DNA from: RYN-433 sp036558265 | GTDB lineage: Bacteria; Planctomycetota; Phycisphaerae; Tepidisphaerales; Tepidisphaeraceae | NCBI GenBank assembly: GCA_036558265.1 | Contig: DATBFY010000603.1 | Coordinates: 1-7,099, forward strand | Reading direction: 5' to 3' | Length of the DNA: 7,099 nucleotides | In this document: positions 1 to 5,388 of the stretch, piece after piece | How the letters are laid out: each line of letters begins with the position of its first letter | Position numbering within the stretch: position 1 is the first letter of the stretch | Made by a program: the position numbers and the translations under genes | Notes under the pieces: model-generated | Told to the model about the DNA's origin: nothing | The model's input: only the letters and a program-made list of their open reading frames with translations | Databases searched by the model: none

Positions 1-127
1 CCGGGGAGCGCAGGGGTCGAAGCAGCGGCAGAGCGATCAGCAGCACGACCACGGGCGCGCAAAGCGCCCACGGCCGAACCACCTGGCGGCTGCGCATCTC
101 GCGGAAATAGTTCGCGACGGCGGTCAT
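1..127 (-). CDS. Membrane protein, N-terminal fragment (cut by window edge)
   Basis: The reading frame opens with an ATG at 127 and runs off the left edge, giving 42 residues. It begins MTAVANYFREMRSRQ, followed by VVRPWALCAPVVVLLIALPL, which is a hydrophobic stretch of about 17-20 residues that should form a first transmembrane helix; LLRPLRSP follows. The positively charged residues before the helix suggest a cytoplasmic N terminus. There is no typical cleavage site after the helix, so a membrane anchor is more likely than a signal peptide. The start is the first ATG after the amidotransferase stop codon, which happens to lie in the same frame 10 codons upstream. No clear ribosome binding site precedes it. 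The 30-bp gap suggests co-transcription with the amidotransferase gene. Too little is visible to name a family. Confidence 0.6.
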   Translation of the reverse strand, partial: MTAVANYFREMRSRQVVRPWALCAPVVVLLIALPLLRPLRSP

Positions 128-157
128 CCGGTCAGGGTGCCTTGGTCCGCGCGGGGA

Positions 158-988
158 CTAGTAGACCCTCAGGAACTGCACAAAATTCTGCAGGATGCGG
201 TTGGTCAGGCGCTCGTAAACGCGGTATTTCGCGTCGGTGTCCTTCAGGATCGCGGCGTCACCGCCCGGGCCGAGCACCTTGTTGATGTCGTCCTTCCCGG
301 CTGCCACCATCGCCCGAATGATCTCCGGCGTCGCCTCGATGTGGAACTGAAAGCCGAACAGCCGGTTCTTGAACCGGAACGCCTGGTTCTTACAAAGCCT
401 TGTAGACGAGATGAGAACGCTCCCGGTCGGGGGTTGGGGCGCTGGCGGCGGCGCGGGATTGGCCGGGGCCGGCAGCTTGGGCAGGTCAAACGTATCGAAG
501 TGCCAGTGAAAGACCTCCATCCCGTCGTGGCAGCCGAAGACGATCGGCTCGGTCCCGCCGGGAAACGGGAGGTTGATCGGGGCCCAGCCGAGCTCCGGCA
601 GGGGGGTAAGGGGCTCGGCGGGCTTGGGCGGGTCGCCATGCCTCTCCGCCGGCACCATCTTGACATTCGCAAAAACCCGCGCTCCAGCCGCGTGCGCCAT
701 GAGCTGCGCCCCCAGGCAGATGCCCAGCACAGGGCGATCGCGCTGGACCATGCGCTTGAGGGTCTCGACCTCCTTGTCCAGAAAGGGGTACTGGCTTTTG
801 CCGACGTCGGCCACGCCCATGGGGCCGCCCAGGACGATCAGACAGCGGACCTCGTCCAGGTCGGTGGGGACCTCGTCCCCCTTGTAAAGTCGGCGGAGCT
901 CGATCGGGATGCCGAAATCGCGGAAGACCGTGACGATGCGGCCGGGACCCTCCGCCTCGACGTGCTGCAGAACGATGGCTTTGCTCAT
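158..988 (-). CDS. Class I glutamine amidotransferase (GMP-synthase-like GATase domain protein)
   Basis: This 276-residue cytoplasmic protein is a stand-alone class I glutamine amidotransferase, a fold that releases ammonia from glutamine or cleaves gamma-glutamyl bonds. Residues visible: GGPMG at 54-58 (oxyanion region), GICLGAQ at 89-95 with nucleophile Cys91, and FGFQFHIE at 211-218 with His216 and Glu218 completing the triad. The N terminus (SKAIVLQHVEAEGPG) and HWHFDTFDLP (161-170) are typical of the GMP-synthase-like subgroup. No synthetase domain is attached, so the acceptor substrate is unknown. An unusual Pro/Ala-rich stretch (about 171-189) interrupts the region between HWHFDTFDLP and the NQAF strand. 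The ATG at 988 is preferred because the family's first beta strand starts right after it; an upstream TTG at 1015 would only add nine unrelated residues. No Shine-Dalgarno site is seen. It is probably co-transcribed with the membrane-protein gene downstream. Confidence 0.88.
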   Translation of the reverse strand: MSKAIVLQHVEAEGPGRIVTVFRDFGIPIELRRLYKGDEVPTDLDEVRCLIVLGGPMGVADVGKSQYPFLDKEVETLKRMVQRDRPVLGICLGAQLMAHAAGARVFANVKMVPAERHGDPPKPAEPLTPLPELGWAPINLPFPGGTEPIVFGCHDGMEVFHWHFDTFDLPKLPAPANPAPPPAPQPPTGSVLISSTRLCKNQAFRFKNRLFGFQFHIEATPEIIRAMVAAGKDDINKVLGPGGDAAILKDTDAKYRVYERLTNRILQNFVQFLRVY

Positions 989-1002
989 ATGTGAAGCGGA
1001 GA

Positions 1003-1031
1003 ATGATCGGGGCAAGGATCGCTGGGGTCAA
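1003..1031 (-). promoter_or_regulatory. Candidate sigma70-type promoter for the amidotransferase gene
   Basis: On the minus strand a TTGACC box (1031-1026) lies 17 bp from GATCAT (1008-1003), matching 5/6 and 4/6 of the -35 and -10 consensus. Transcription would start only a few bases before the ATG at 988, giving a nearly leaderless message, consistent with the missing ribosome binding site. If real, it rules out the TTG start at 1015. This is a by-eye match in GC-rich DNA and could be chance. Confidence 0.3.
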
Positions 1032-1071
1032 GAAAGGGATACATTCGGCGCCGGGCATTTCCATTCAGTGG

Positions 1072-1084
1072 GGTTATGCTAACC
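1072..1084. promoter_or_regulatory. Small perfect dyad upstream of the ABC ATPase gene (possible operator)
   Basis: GGTTA (1072-1076) and TAACC (1080-1084) are exact inverted repeats around a TGC centre, ending 10 bp before the ATPase start codon in the divergent gap between the amidotransferase and ATPase genes. The place suits an operator or promoter-overlapping site, and TATGCT (1075-1080) inside it resembles a -10 box. No regulator gene lies nearby and the dyad is short, so the role is a guess. Confidence 0.25.
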
Positions 1085-1094
1085 TGTTTGCGAC

Positions 1095-2054
1095 ATGAGT
1101 GTTGCGCTGTCTTACGCGTCGCCGGAAAGACTCGCAGGAGCGGCACTGTCCGTCCGGGAACTCGCTAAGTCTTATGGGCCAGTGCAGGCTGTCCGCGGGA
1201 TTTCGTTCGATGTTGCCAGGGGGGAGATCTTCGGGCTCCTGGGGCCGAACGGCGCGGGGAAGACCAGCACACTGGAGTGCATCATCGGCCTGCGCGCGCC
1301 GGACACAGGTTCCATCAGCGTGGCCGGCGTGGACGCGATCCGGCATGCGCGGCAGGTGAAGCAGCGAATCGGGGTGGCACTGCAGGCCACGGCATTGCCG
1401 GACAAGATCACGCCGCGCGAAGCCCTCGATCTCTTCGCCAGCTTCTATCGCAATCCCGTTACGACGGGCGAACTGATCCGCCGGTTCTCGCTCGCGGAAA
1501 AGGCCGACGCGAAATTCGAGACGCTGTCCGGCGGTCAGAAGCAGCGGCTGGCCATCGCGCTGGCGACGATTAACGACCCGGACGTGCTGTTTTTGGACGA
1601 GCCGACCGCCGGCCTGGACCCCCAGTCGCGCCGCGAGCTGCACGAGGTGATCCGCCAGACCCGGGCGGCGGGCAAGACGGTCGTCCTGACTACCCATTAC
1701 ATCGAGGAAGCCCAGCAGCTTTGCGACCGGCTGGCGGTGGTCGATCATGGCCGGATCATCGCGACGGGGACGCCAGTTGAGCTGATCGCGTCGGCCAAGT
1801 CTCCGCCGCGCGTGACGTTCACGGCGACGCGCGCGCCCGAGCTCCGGCGGTTGGAGTCGCTCGCCGAGGTCACGACCGCCACCGTGAAAGGCGAATCGGC
1901 GACGCTTTACACGACCCAGCCGGGTCGGACGATCGTCGACCTGGTGAACTGGCTGCAGGCGGACCCGGGGAACGAGCTGGTGGACCTGCACATCCAAAAG
2001 CCGTCGCTGGAGGATGTGTTCATCGAACTGACGGGAAGGAGTATCCGGGATTAA
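1095..2054 (+). CDS. ABC transporter ATP-binding protein (DrrA-like exporter ATPase)
   Basis: This 319-residue protein is the nucleotide-binding subunit of an ABC exporter, acting on the cytoplasmic face of the membrane. All motifs are intact: Walker A GPNGAGKT (50-57), Q-loop Gln97, signature LSGGQ (144-148), Walker B VLFLDEP (164-170) with catalytic Glu169, D-loop GLD (173-175) and switch His201. After about residue 235 comes the C-terminal extension typical of DrrA/CcmA-type ATPases, ending PSLEDVFIELTGRSIRD. Such proteins pair with ABC-2 permeases; the only one in the window is at 4368-5225 on the same strand, 2.3 kb downstream beyond two opposite-strand genes. The ATG at 1095 has no Shine-Dalgarno site, and the roughly 15 residues before the ATPase domain are poorly conserved, but no better start is visible. 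The substrate (drug, lipid or polysaccharide) cannot be told from sequence. Confidence 0.93.
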   Translation: MSVALSYASPERLAGAALSVRELAKSYGPVQAVRGISFDVARGEIFGLLGPNGAGKTSTLECIIGLRAPDTGSISVAGVDAIRHARQVKQRIGVALQATALPDKITPREALDLFASFYRNPVTTGELIRRFSLAEKADAKFETLSGGQKQRLAIALATINDPDVLFLDEPTAGLDPQSRRELHEVIRQTRAAGKTVVLTTHYIEEAQQLCDRLAVVDHGRIIATGTPVELIASAKSPPRVTFTATRAPELRRLESLAEVTTATVKGESATLYTTQPGRTIVDLVNWLQADPGNELVDLHIQKPSLEDVFIELTGRSIRD

Positions 2055-2257
2055 CCGCCGCGGAGCGGTGACAGATAATAGCCGATGGCGTAAGCCATGG
2101 GTTTAATGAAAACGCGGCATAATAGCCCCGGAGGGGCGGCAGAGGAGCGTCCGAAGGAACGATAGTCACCCCATGCCCCTCCGGGGCTGAATCGTTCGTT
2201 GCGTTTAATACCCACGGCTTACGCCGTGGGCTATTGTCTTTCGCCGCTCCGCGGCTG
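2055..2257. repeat. 203-bp nested palindromic intergenic element
   Basis: The element fills almost the whole gap between two convergent stop codons. Three modules appear on the left and return in reverse complement order on the right. The outer arms are 2055-2068 and 2244-2257 (13/14 match, core CCGCGGAGCGG). The middle arms are 2077-2107 and 2204-2235, each also a hairpin (ATGGC-GTAA-GCCAT and CCCACGGC-TTAC-GCCGTGGG). The inner arms are 2124-2137 and 2175-2188, a perfect 14-bp match, each again self-palindromic (GCCCCGGAGGGGC). A competing pair, GAACGAT (2157-2163) and ATCGTTC (2191-2197), brackets the right inner module. It could fold as one long cruciform or as several small hairpins and may terminate transcription from both sides. 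I recall similar 'gcgtaagc' and 'ccggaggggc' modules dispersed in planctomycete and verrucomicrobial genomes, but this is unchecked. An 83-codon open frame across it is not considered a gene. Confidence 0.88.
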
Positions 2258-2267
2258 ATGCGAGCAC

Positions 2268-3620
2268 TCACTCACGCGGCGGCGCGCTTTCCACCACCAG
2301 CACCCAATCCCCATCCCCATCGGCGTTGTTCCCCGGCGGCGTGAAGCTGTGCTTCCCCCGATTCGCAAACGGCGACCCCTTGATCGCGGCATACGTCCCG
2401 CGGCTCGGGTCGTACCAGCGCGCCGTCGCCGGACCTGCCAACTTGCTCATGTCCACGATCACCGTCCGCCGGCTCGGCAAATAGGCCATGACAAGCGTCC
2501 CATCTGGCGTTCGAGCCGCGGTCACGTAATCGCTGGTCATCCCGTAGGCATTGCCGGGGGTGGTCGTCGCATCAAAGGTTCCGTAGCCCGTCGTCAGCAC
2601 CTGGTGCTTCTGATCGGGGACCAAATCCTGCCACGCCCGCGATTCGAACAGCGATCGCACGTGCGCCATCTGGACGGCCCCCGGCGTGTCAAGCCTGTCT
2701 TTCCAGCCCTGCTTGAACGGCCAGGTGTAGCCATTGCCGTAGAGCTGCCCCGTGGCGCCCGCCAGGATCGACCAATACTCCTGCCGGCGAAGCGTCGCGG
2801 GCTCGCTGTCGCGCTCGAATTCGTAATCCGATTCCACCATGAACACCGGCTTGGGATCGGGCCGGTTGTAATCCTTCTGCACCTGGGCGTAGGTCGGGTA
2901 GTACGTATAGGACGCGCACAGGTCGATCACCGGCCGCCAGTTCTCATCGTCGAGCGAGCCGCTGACCAGGTAATCCAATTCCACCGTGTGCAGGTGTCGC
3001 GGGTCCTTCTCTCGGATCCCGCGCGCGACCGCGAGCACGACCGCGTCGTGATCCGGCTTCTTCCAGGTTTGGAAATCGTTCCCGCTCATCCAGAGGATGT
3101 TGTCGAACTTGCCATAGCGCTCGCCGAGGTATTGGCCGAAGGCGCGGCATTTTTCCGGACCATTGGCGAGCATCACCTTGAGGTGGTCGATCGTCTCGCA
3201 CGGGTCGAGGATAACGAGCAGGTCCTCCGCGGCCGCGAGTTGGATCATCCGGTCGCATCGCGCGAAGTAGGCCTCGTTCGGGGTCGCCAGGTCATCAGCG
3301 GTCTGGAACGGCTTGACGCCGTCGACCGTGCTGCCGTCGGCGCGGCCGCCGGTGCCCTTGCGGCAGAGCAAATTGATCCAGACGGCGTTGAAGCCATGCG
3401 ACCGGCGGTTGGCGAAGAACAGTTCGGCGTCGGCGCCCGACAGGTTGACCATCAGCGCCTGGGGCGACTCGCCGGTGATCAGGAAGGGCTTGCCCTTTTG
3501 ATCGACGAGATATCGACCGCCGGGTGCGACCTTCAACGGGTACGCCGGGCCGGCGCCCAGACCGGCGGCGGCGAACGACGCGAGGGCGATCCATTTCAGC
3601 ATTCGTAAGGCAGTCGTCAT
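2268..3620 (-). CDS. Secreted GH140/DUF4038-type glycoside hydrolase (apiosidase-like)
   Basis: This 450-residue exported protein has an apiosidase-like TIM-barrel domain (about 28-345; DUF4038, CAZy GH140) and a C-terminal beta-sandwich (about 355-447) containing the characteristic RWYDPSRGTY; that second domain is named a putative collagen-binding domain in Pfam. Residues 1-26 are a signal peptide (MTTALRMLK, a hydrophobic core, then Ala-rich cleavage options near GAGPA). Family members use an Asp and a Glu; candidates are Asp182 in NILWMSGND and Glu264 in PVFMVESDYE. Characterised GH140 enzymes remove apiose from rhamnogalacturonan-II, but the family is broad and the substrate here is unknown. 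The ATG at 3620 is chosen because GAGGTG sits four bases upstream; an in-frame ATG at 3632 would put that site inside the gene. The small secreted protein gene lies upstream on the same strand, separated by a palindromic element. Neighbours give no full utilisation locus. Confidence 0.85.
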   Translation of the reverse strand: MTTALRMLKWIALASFAAAGLGAGPAYPLKVAPGGRYLVDQKGKPFLITGESPQALMVNLSGADAELFFANRRSHGFNAVWINLLCRKGTGGRADGSTVDGVKPFQTADDLATPNEAYFARCDRMIQLAAAEDLLVILDPCETIDHLKVMLANGPEKCRAFGQYLGERYGKFDNILWMSGNDFQTWKKPDHDAVVLAVARGIREKDPRHLHTVELDYLVSGSLDDENWRPVIDLCASYTYYPTYAQVQKDYNRPDPKPVFMVESDYEFERDSEPATLRRQEYWSILAGATGQLYGNGYTWPFKQGWKDRLDTPGAVQMAHVRSLFESRAWQDLVPDQKHQVLTTGYGTFDATTTPGNAYGMTSDYVTAARTPDGTLVMAYLPSRRTVIVDMSKLAGPATARWYDPSRGTYAAIKGSPFANRGKHSFTPPGNNADGDGDWVLVVESAPPRE

Positions 3621-3624
3621 GAGA

Positions 3625-3630
3625 CACCTC
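3625..3630 (-). promoter_or_regulatory. Ribosome binding site of the GH140-type gene
   Basis: GAGGTG on the minus strand, four bases before the ATG at 3620. It decides the start in favour of 3620 over the in-frame ATG at 3632, which would place this site within the coding region. Confidence 0.65.
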
Positions 3631-3667
3631 ATCTTGTACTGCCGGAAATCGTCAGGCGAATACCGGC

Positions 3668-3778
3668 GTCATCCTGATAATGAGGAGGTTTGACCGACGA
3701 AGGATCTTGCCGCGAGGGGAAGTGATCGTTCGTTCGCCGCAAGATCCTTCGGTCGCCACTAGGCTCCCTGAGGATGAC
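3668..3778. repeat. 111-bp palindromic element with terminal and internal inverted repeats
   Basis: The ends are exact inverted repeats, GTCATCCT (3668-3675) and AGGATGAC (3771-3778). Inside, GACCGACGAAGGATCTTGC (3692-3710) pairs with GCAAGATCCTTCGGTC (3739-3754): 13 bp are perfect and the outer GACCG/CGGTC continues past a three-base insertion on the left. The loop between the internal arms is 28 bases. The element sits in the gap of about 190 bp between the small secreted protein gene and the hydrolase gene, both on the minus strand, so it would be transcribed between them and could end or attenuate the message. No transposase gene is present. The sequence resembles a dispersed repeat type I recall from environmental bacterial genomes; that is unverified. 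Confidence 0.8.
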
Positions 3779-3812
3779 CACGCGACCGGAATCCCTCGGC
3801 CCCGCATCGCGC

Positions 3813-4211
3813 CTATTCCTTCGCGCGCTTGGCTTCCCAATCGTGCGGCAGCGGCTTGTCGCGCCCGAAGATGATCTTGCCGGTGATCGTGTCGCCGGCG
3901 ATCTGGCCGTGGTACTCGAATTTCATCTTCTGTTCGTTGATGATGCGGTTGACGTCGAACGAGAGTTGATTGCCCTTGATCTGGCCGTTCTCGACGGGCG
4001 TCTGATCGCCCTCGCGTGCGATGTAGGTGCCGGTGACCTTGTCGCCGGCCTCGCGCTTGAGCTTGAGTTTCGCGGTGCCCTCGGTGCCGTCGCGGAGCTT
4101 GTAGGTCCAGGTCCAGGTGCCATCGATGTTCGGGGCGTCCTTCTTGTCTTCCGCGAACGTCAGGACGGAGAAGGCAAAGATGGCGAGCAGGGGGAGGATT
4201 CGGATGCGCAT
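3813..4211 (-). CDS. Small secreted beta-rich protein, function unknown
   Basis: This is a 132-residue protein with a clear signal peptide: MRIR, a hydrophobic core (ILPLLAIFAFSVL), and a cleavage site after TFA (residue 20). The mature part of about 112 residues alternates short strands and turns: IDGTWTWTYKLRDG (29-42), TAKLKLKREAGDKVTGTY (46-63), GQIKGNQLSFDV (77-88), KMKFEYHGQIAGDTITGKI (95-113). The GTW...L..GDKVTGT...GQI.G..L.F pattern recalls small secreted or lipocalin-like beta-barrel proteins common in planctomycetes, whose role is unknown. It has no catalytic motif and no lipobox, so it is probably free in the periplasm or outside the cell. The ATG at 4211 is preceded by GGAG (4222-4219) at seven bases. 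It could share a transcript with the hydrolase gene downstream, though the palindromic element between them may separate the two. Confidence 0.8.
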   Translation of the reverse strand: MRIRILPLLAIFAFSVLTFAEDKKDAPNIDGTWTWTYKLRDGTEGTAKLKLKREAGDKVTGTYIAREGDQTPVENGQIKGNQLSFDVNRIINEQKMKFEYHGQIAGDTITGKIIFGRDKPLPHDWEAKRAKE

Positions 4212-4351
4212 CGTCGTGCTCCGGTTGGAGGGGTGTTCCTCATGAGTTTACCGCGCAGAAGCCCGTTGCGCTGGCGCATGAAGGAACCCGGCCGCTGAAG
4301 CGCGGGCCCCGCCAGAGGCGCGCGTGCCTTTCCGCGGGTGCGCGGGTTCCC

Positions 4352-4357
4352 TAGAAT
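4352..4357 (+). promoter_or_regulatory. Candidate -10 box for a near-leaderless permease transcript
   Basis: TAGAAT (5/6 match to the -10 consensus) ends 10 bases before the permease ATG at 4368, which has no Shine-Dalgarno site. A poor -35 match (TTTCCG, 4329-4334) lies 17 bp upstream. If this is the promoter, the message would start within a few bases of the ATG and be leaderless or nearly so. Confidence 0.3.
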
Positions 4358-4367
4358 CCCGCAACCG

Positions 4368-5225
4368 ATGAAAGGGTTTCTCCATCACTTCTGGTTGACG
4401 CTGCGGCTTAACTTCCGCAACCCGCAGGCCGTGGTCTTCGGGTACGTGGTGCCGGTCTTCTTCCTGTTCGCGATCGCGGCATTTTACGTGAAGGGCAAGA
4501 ATTCCGGGCCTGAGATGGCCCGCTACATGGGCCAGCTCCTCACGATCACGATCCTGGGCGGCGCCTGCTTCGGCATGCCGATTGCGGTCGTGTCGGAGCG
4601 CGAGCGCGGCGTGTGGCGGCGGTACCGCCTGACCCCGCTGCCGACCCTGGCGTTTGTCGGCTCGGTGCTGCTCGCCAGATACGTGCTGGTCCTGTCGGCG
4701 GGGCTGCTCCAGATCGCGCTGGGAATGGCCATTTACAAGATGCCCCCGCCCTTGCACCCCTGGGCGCTGCTGGCGGCGTTTACGCTGGTGAGCTTCGCGT
4801 TCCTGGGGATCGGACTTTTGATCTGCATGATCGCCAACAGCACCCACGCCGTGCAGGCGCTGGGGCAGAGCCTGTTCCTGCCGATGATCATCATCGGCGG
4901 CGTGGGCGTGCCACTCTCGCAGCTACCGGTGTGGGGCCGGACGCTCGCGGCATTCCTCCCCGGTCGCTACGCCGTCCAGGCGATGGACCCGGCCGTCTAC
5001 GACGTCTCACGCTTCAACCGCTTTTTCTACGAAGCGCACCACTACACGGCGTTCAACTACGTCGCGCTGGTCATCATCGGCGCGGCGGCGGTGCTGGGAG
5101 CCGTGAAACTCTTCCGCTGGGAAAACGGCCAACGCCTCGGCTGGCGGGCGTGGGGATGGGCCATGGTGACGATCGCAAGCTGGGTGGCAGTGGGGCTGTG
5201 GGCGCGCACGCACAAGCTGGTATAG
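4368..5225 (+). CDS. ABC-2 type transporter permease (DrrB-like)
   Basis: This 285-residue integral membrane protein is the membrane-spanning half of an ABC-2 exporter. Hydrophobic segments are seen at about 21-40, 54-75, 96-122, 131-155, 165-182, 228-247 and 261-278: the usual six plus a seventh near the C terminus. Between the second and third lies SERERGVWRRYRLTPLP (76-92), the cytoplasmic coupling segment characteristic of this family. The loop at about 183-227, with FLPGRYAVQ at 196-204, is also typical. It would work with an ATPase; the likely partner at 1095-2054 is not adjacent. The ATG at 4368 starts with the usual amphipathic N-terminal segment (FLHHFWLTLRLNFRNP); an in-frame GTG at 4338 would add ten implausible residues. 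There is no Shine-Dalgarno site. The substrate is unknown. Confidence 0.9.
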   Translation: MKGFLHHFWLTLRLNFRNPQAVVFGYVVPVFFLFAIAAFYVKGKNSGPEMARYMGQLLTITILGGACFGMPIAVVSERERGVWRRYRLTPLPTLAFVGSVLLARYVLVLSAGLLQIALGMAIYKMPPPLHPWALLAAFTLVSFAFLGIGLLICMIANSTHAVQALGQSLFLPMIIIGGVGVPLSQLPVWGRTLAAFLPGRYAVQAMDPAVYDVSRFNRFFYEAHHYTAFNYVALVIIGAAAVLGAVKLFRWENGQRLGWRAWGWAMVTIASWVAVGLWARTHKLV

Positions 5226-5241
5226 CGCGTCACGTGGCATG

Positions 5242-5297
5242 CGCAGTTTGGTGGGGCAGACATTTTTGTCTGCCCGAGAACAAGTTTCCGAACTGCG
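5242..5297. repeat. Two-tier palindromic element with perfect 9-bp inner hairpin
   Basis: GGGCAGACA (5254-5262) and TGTCTGCCC (5267-5275) form a perfect 9-bp stem with a TTTT loop. Outer arms CGCAGTTTGG (5242-5251) and CCGAACTGCG (5288-5297) match at 9 of 10 positions, so the element can fold as a stem inside a stem. It begins 16 bp after the permease stop codon and ends about 90 bp before the DUF6807 start, both genes being on the plus strand. It may terminate or stabilise the permease message, but no U-run follows. I recall the inner hairpin as a dispersed sequence in planctomycete-like genomes; unverified. Confidence 0.82.
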
Positions 5298-5377
5298 GGG
5301 ACCGCCGATGCCGCAATGCAACCTCGTGGTAACGTGCACGCCCCATTTCGAGTACGATCAGTGTCACGCACGTCCCC

Positions 5378-5383
5378 AGGAGG
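5378..5383 (+). promoter_or_regulatory. Strong Shine-Dalgarno site of the DUF6807 gene
   Basis: AGGAGG five bases before the ATG at 5389. It is the best ribosome binding site in the window and fixes the start there, although the frame is open from further upstream (an ATG at 5239 lies within and before the palindromic element). Confidence 0.85.
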
Positions 5384-5388
5384 AACAC

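Noticed and set aside
137..994. Long plus-strand open frame (285 codons) antisense to the amidotransferase gene
   Set aside because: It mirrors a gene with a complete catalytic triad; its translation is Arg/Asp/Gly-rich and low in recognisable motifs, as expected from antisense of GC-rich coding DNA.
1074..1997. Minus-strand open frame antisense to the ABC ATPase
   Set aside because: The plus strand carries every ABC motif in order; the antisense frame is Arg-rich and featureless.
2055..2257. CRISPR array or tRNA-like structure in the nested palindrome
   Set aside because: There are no equal-length direct repeats with unique spacers, and no cloverleaf with a TTC arm; the symmetry is inverted, not direct.
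2020..2271. 83-codon minus-strand open frame across the nested palindrome
   Set aside because: It lies almost wholly inside the palindromic element and overlaps the end of the ATPase gene; translations of such repeats often get annotated as hypothetical proteins.
2349..3608. Plus-strand open frame of 419 codons antisense to the GH140-type gene
   Set aside because: Arg/Val/Gly-rich translation without domains; the minus strand encodes a signal peptide and two family domains with a ribosome binding site.
3774..4298. Plus-strand open frame over the small secreted protein gene
   Set aside because: Val/Leu/Asp-rich shadow; the minus strand gives a clean signal peptide and a Shine-Dalgarno site.
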